A stretch of 34,617 nt of DNA from contig QIGL01000011.1 in assembly GCA_003228915.1 (NCBI GenBank), positions 1-34,617 on the forward strand, in the 5' to 3' direction. A model generated the notes under the pieces. That model was not told the DNA's origin. It was given only the letters and a program-made list of their open reading frames with translations, and ran no database searches. The translations under genes and the position numbers were made by a program. Each line of letters starts with the position of its first letter. Positions within the stretch are counted from its first letter, which is position 1. Origin of the DNA: Acidiferrobacteraceae bacterium (GTDB lineage Bacteria > Pseudomonadota > Gammaproteobacteria > Acidiferrobacterales > SZUA-150). Positions 33,534-34,617 of the stretch are shown here, piece after piece.

Positions 33534-34617
33534 ATGTTCATACCCTACCGCCCTCGCATAAAAATCACCCGGTTCCCCTGGATAACCGTCATTGTGACAG
33601 GGCTCGTTGTCTTAATTTACGCCGCCCAGGAAAGTAATGAGCAAGAAGTTATCGATTCCGCGGTCGCTTATTGCACCGGGGAAATTGCCGAGACGGTAGA
33701 ATTTGTCCAAAAACAATATATCAAAGACGATTCAGCCTGCTGGGAAGTTCTCGCCTATACCTATATATCGGTATTTCCCGAGGAACATGTACAGGAGTCC
33801 CTCGATACCATTCGCGCCGCGGGAGATGAAACATCGGCCCAGGATTTTTTACGCTATTACCGCTCCTTTGCCGCCCAGGCACCGGGGTATCTCACGGGCC
33901 GGCTTTGGCAAGAACAGGGCAGTTTTAATCCGCTGAAAATGCTGAGCGGGTCATTTGCCCATGCCGACTGGGATCATGTAATCGGCAACTTGTTCTTTTT
34001 TGTTTCTTTTGGATTGGTAGTAGAAGCCATCGTCGGCGGCATCATCTATACCGGCTTAATCCTTGGCTCGGCCCTGTTTATTGGTACCCTGGGCAGCCTG
34101 CTTCAGTTTGGGTATATCACCGGCGCCACGCTTGGCTTATCCGGCGTGGTCTCGACCCTGATGGCGCTGGCTGCCTATCTCGCCCCGCGCGTCAAAATCA
34201 ATTACTTTTATTTCTTTTTTGTTTTTATCGGTGTACTGAGCTATCCCTTGTGGGCGCTGATTGTCTGGAATGTCGGTTGGGATTTGCTTGATTTTATTTT
34301 TTTTCGGGATGTCAACAATATCAATTACACCGCCCACCTATCCGGCGCCATATTTGGTTTCTCCGTCGGCCTGCTCCTGTTTCGAGATCGCCGCAAATGG
34401 GTCAAGGAAAATCTCATCCCGGACGAACGACCCTTAACTGAAGATGAACCGTGGTTACACACGCTCAATGCCATTGGAACCGTGGTTACACACGCTCAAT
34501 GCCATTGCGGGTATTCCCGTCGTAATTTATTTTGTCTTGATATACACAATATTGGCTTTTGTCCTGGTTACCTGGTTCGTAAAAACATTCGCCATCCAGT
34601 TGTTGATCGCCGCCCCC
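33534..34617 (+). CDS. Rhomboid family intramembrane serine protease, frameshifted and partial
   Basis: The frame opens at an ATG (33534) and runs off the window. It encodes a rhomboid with a large N-terminal insert after the first membrane segment. Catalytic features are intact: HADWDHVIGN (His143, His148, Asn152), GLSG with nucleophile Ser203, and AHLSG with His268. Near residue 305 a 31-bp tandem duplication shifts the frame: after it the original frame reads implausible Cys/His-rich sequence, while the other frame continues with a clear membrane segment (AGIPVVIYFVLIYTILAFVL). Without one copy the gene would be normal. The stop codon is outside the window. Confidence 0.85.
   Translation, partial: MFIPYRPRIKITRFPWITVIVTGLVVLIYAAQESNEQEVIDSAVAYCTGEIAETVEFVQKQYIKDDSACWEVLAYTYISVFPEEHVQESLDTIRAAGDETSAQDFLRYYRSFAAQAPGYLTGRLWQEQGSFNPLKMLSGSFAHADWDHVIGNLFFFVSFGLVVEAIVGGIIYTGLILGSALFIGTLGSLLQFGYITGATLGLSGVVSTLMALAAYLAPRVKINYFYFFFVFIGVLSYPLWALIVWNVGWDLLDFIFFRDVNNINYTAHLSGAIFGFSVGLLLFRDRRKWVKENLIPDERPLTEDEPWLHTLNAIGTVVTHAQCHCGYSRRNLFCLDIHNIGFCPGYLVRKNIRHPVVDRRP
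34446..34507 (+). repeat. 31-bp perfect tandem duplication inside the rhomboid gene
   Basis: Unit 34446-34476 is repeated exactly at 34477-34507 (each begins GAACCGTGG and ends GCCATTG). As 31 is not a multiple of three, two copies break the reading frame. Either a recent slippage-type mutation or an assembly artefact could produce it. Confidence 0.95.

Overview
The window looks like chromosomal DNA of a gammaproteobacterium with moderate GC. The evidence is the family mix: TusE/DsrC-like protein, RhlE-type helicases, YajD, MtfA, RlmA, LpxR-type lipid A deacylase, DUF302 protein, SulP carrier, and a GGDEF/EAL protein with four PAS domains. I cannot assign a genus. There are no rRNA or tRNA genes, insertion sequences, integrases or CRISPR arrays. 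Most genes are housekeeping or stress functions, with small non-coding repeats between them.

Layout. 1-2.1 kb: tail of an unidentified protein running into a palindromic repeat, then inositol-phosphatase, membrane zinc peptidase and TusE-like genes on the minus strand. 2.1-4.1 kb: divergent exported MsrA and MsrB, then a phosphoesterase. 4.1-7.9 kb: an MBL-fold protein divergent from an HxlR regulator with a perfect operator-like palindrome between them, a 12-repeat NHL lipoprotein, and a decayed HxlR 3' fragment. 8-11.3 kb: DUF302, RRM protein, cold-shock protein, and a divergent RhlE helicase behind a long structured leader. 11.3-13.5 kb: ABC exporter, small membrane protein, paired palindromic repeat. 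13.6-16.6 kb: YajD, then a plus-strand cassette (peptidoglycan-binding/M15 peptidase, lipoprotein, small helical protein) facing a SPOR-like membrane protein. 17-22 kb: LpxR-like protein and the c-di-GMP protein. 22.2-25.3 kb: NYN protein, RlmA, and a second RhlE with a coupled 87-aa protein. 25.5-28.5 kb: SulP carrier and HI0933-type flavoprotein. 28.5-32.9 kb: a compact minus-strand run of MtfA, a phosphoesterase-like lipoprotein lacking key metal ligands, a SPOUT methyltransferase, a 66-aa protein, a glycosyltransferase and a membrane phosphoesterase. 33-34.6 kb: a second copy of a hairpin repeat, a small exported protein, and a rhomboid protease frameshifted by a 31-bp tandem duplication near the window edge.

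How the parts fit (inference). The Msr pair would repair oxidised envelope proteins. The Csp, RRM and helicase genes resemble a cold or RNA-remodelling block. Several regions affect the envelope (LpxR-like, M15 peptidase, ABC exporter, glycosyltransferase). No complete, clearly novel defence or mobile system is evident. The best leads are the uncharacterised three-gene M15 peptidase cassette, the phosphoesterase-like lipoprotein with altered metal motifs, the HxlR remnant beside the NHL gene, the 31-bp duplication, and structured leaders before the NYN and RhlE genes.
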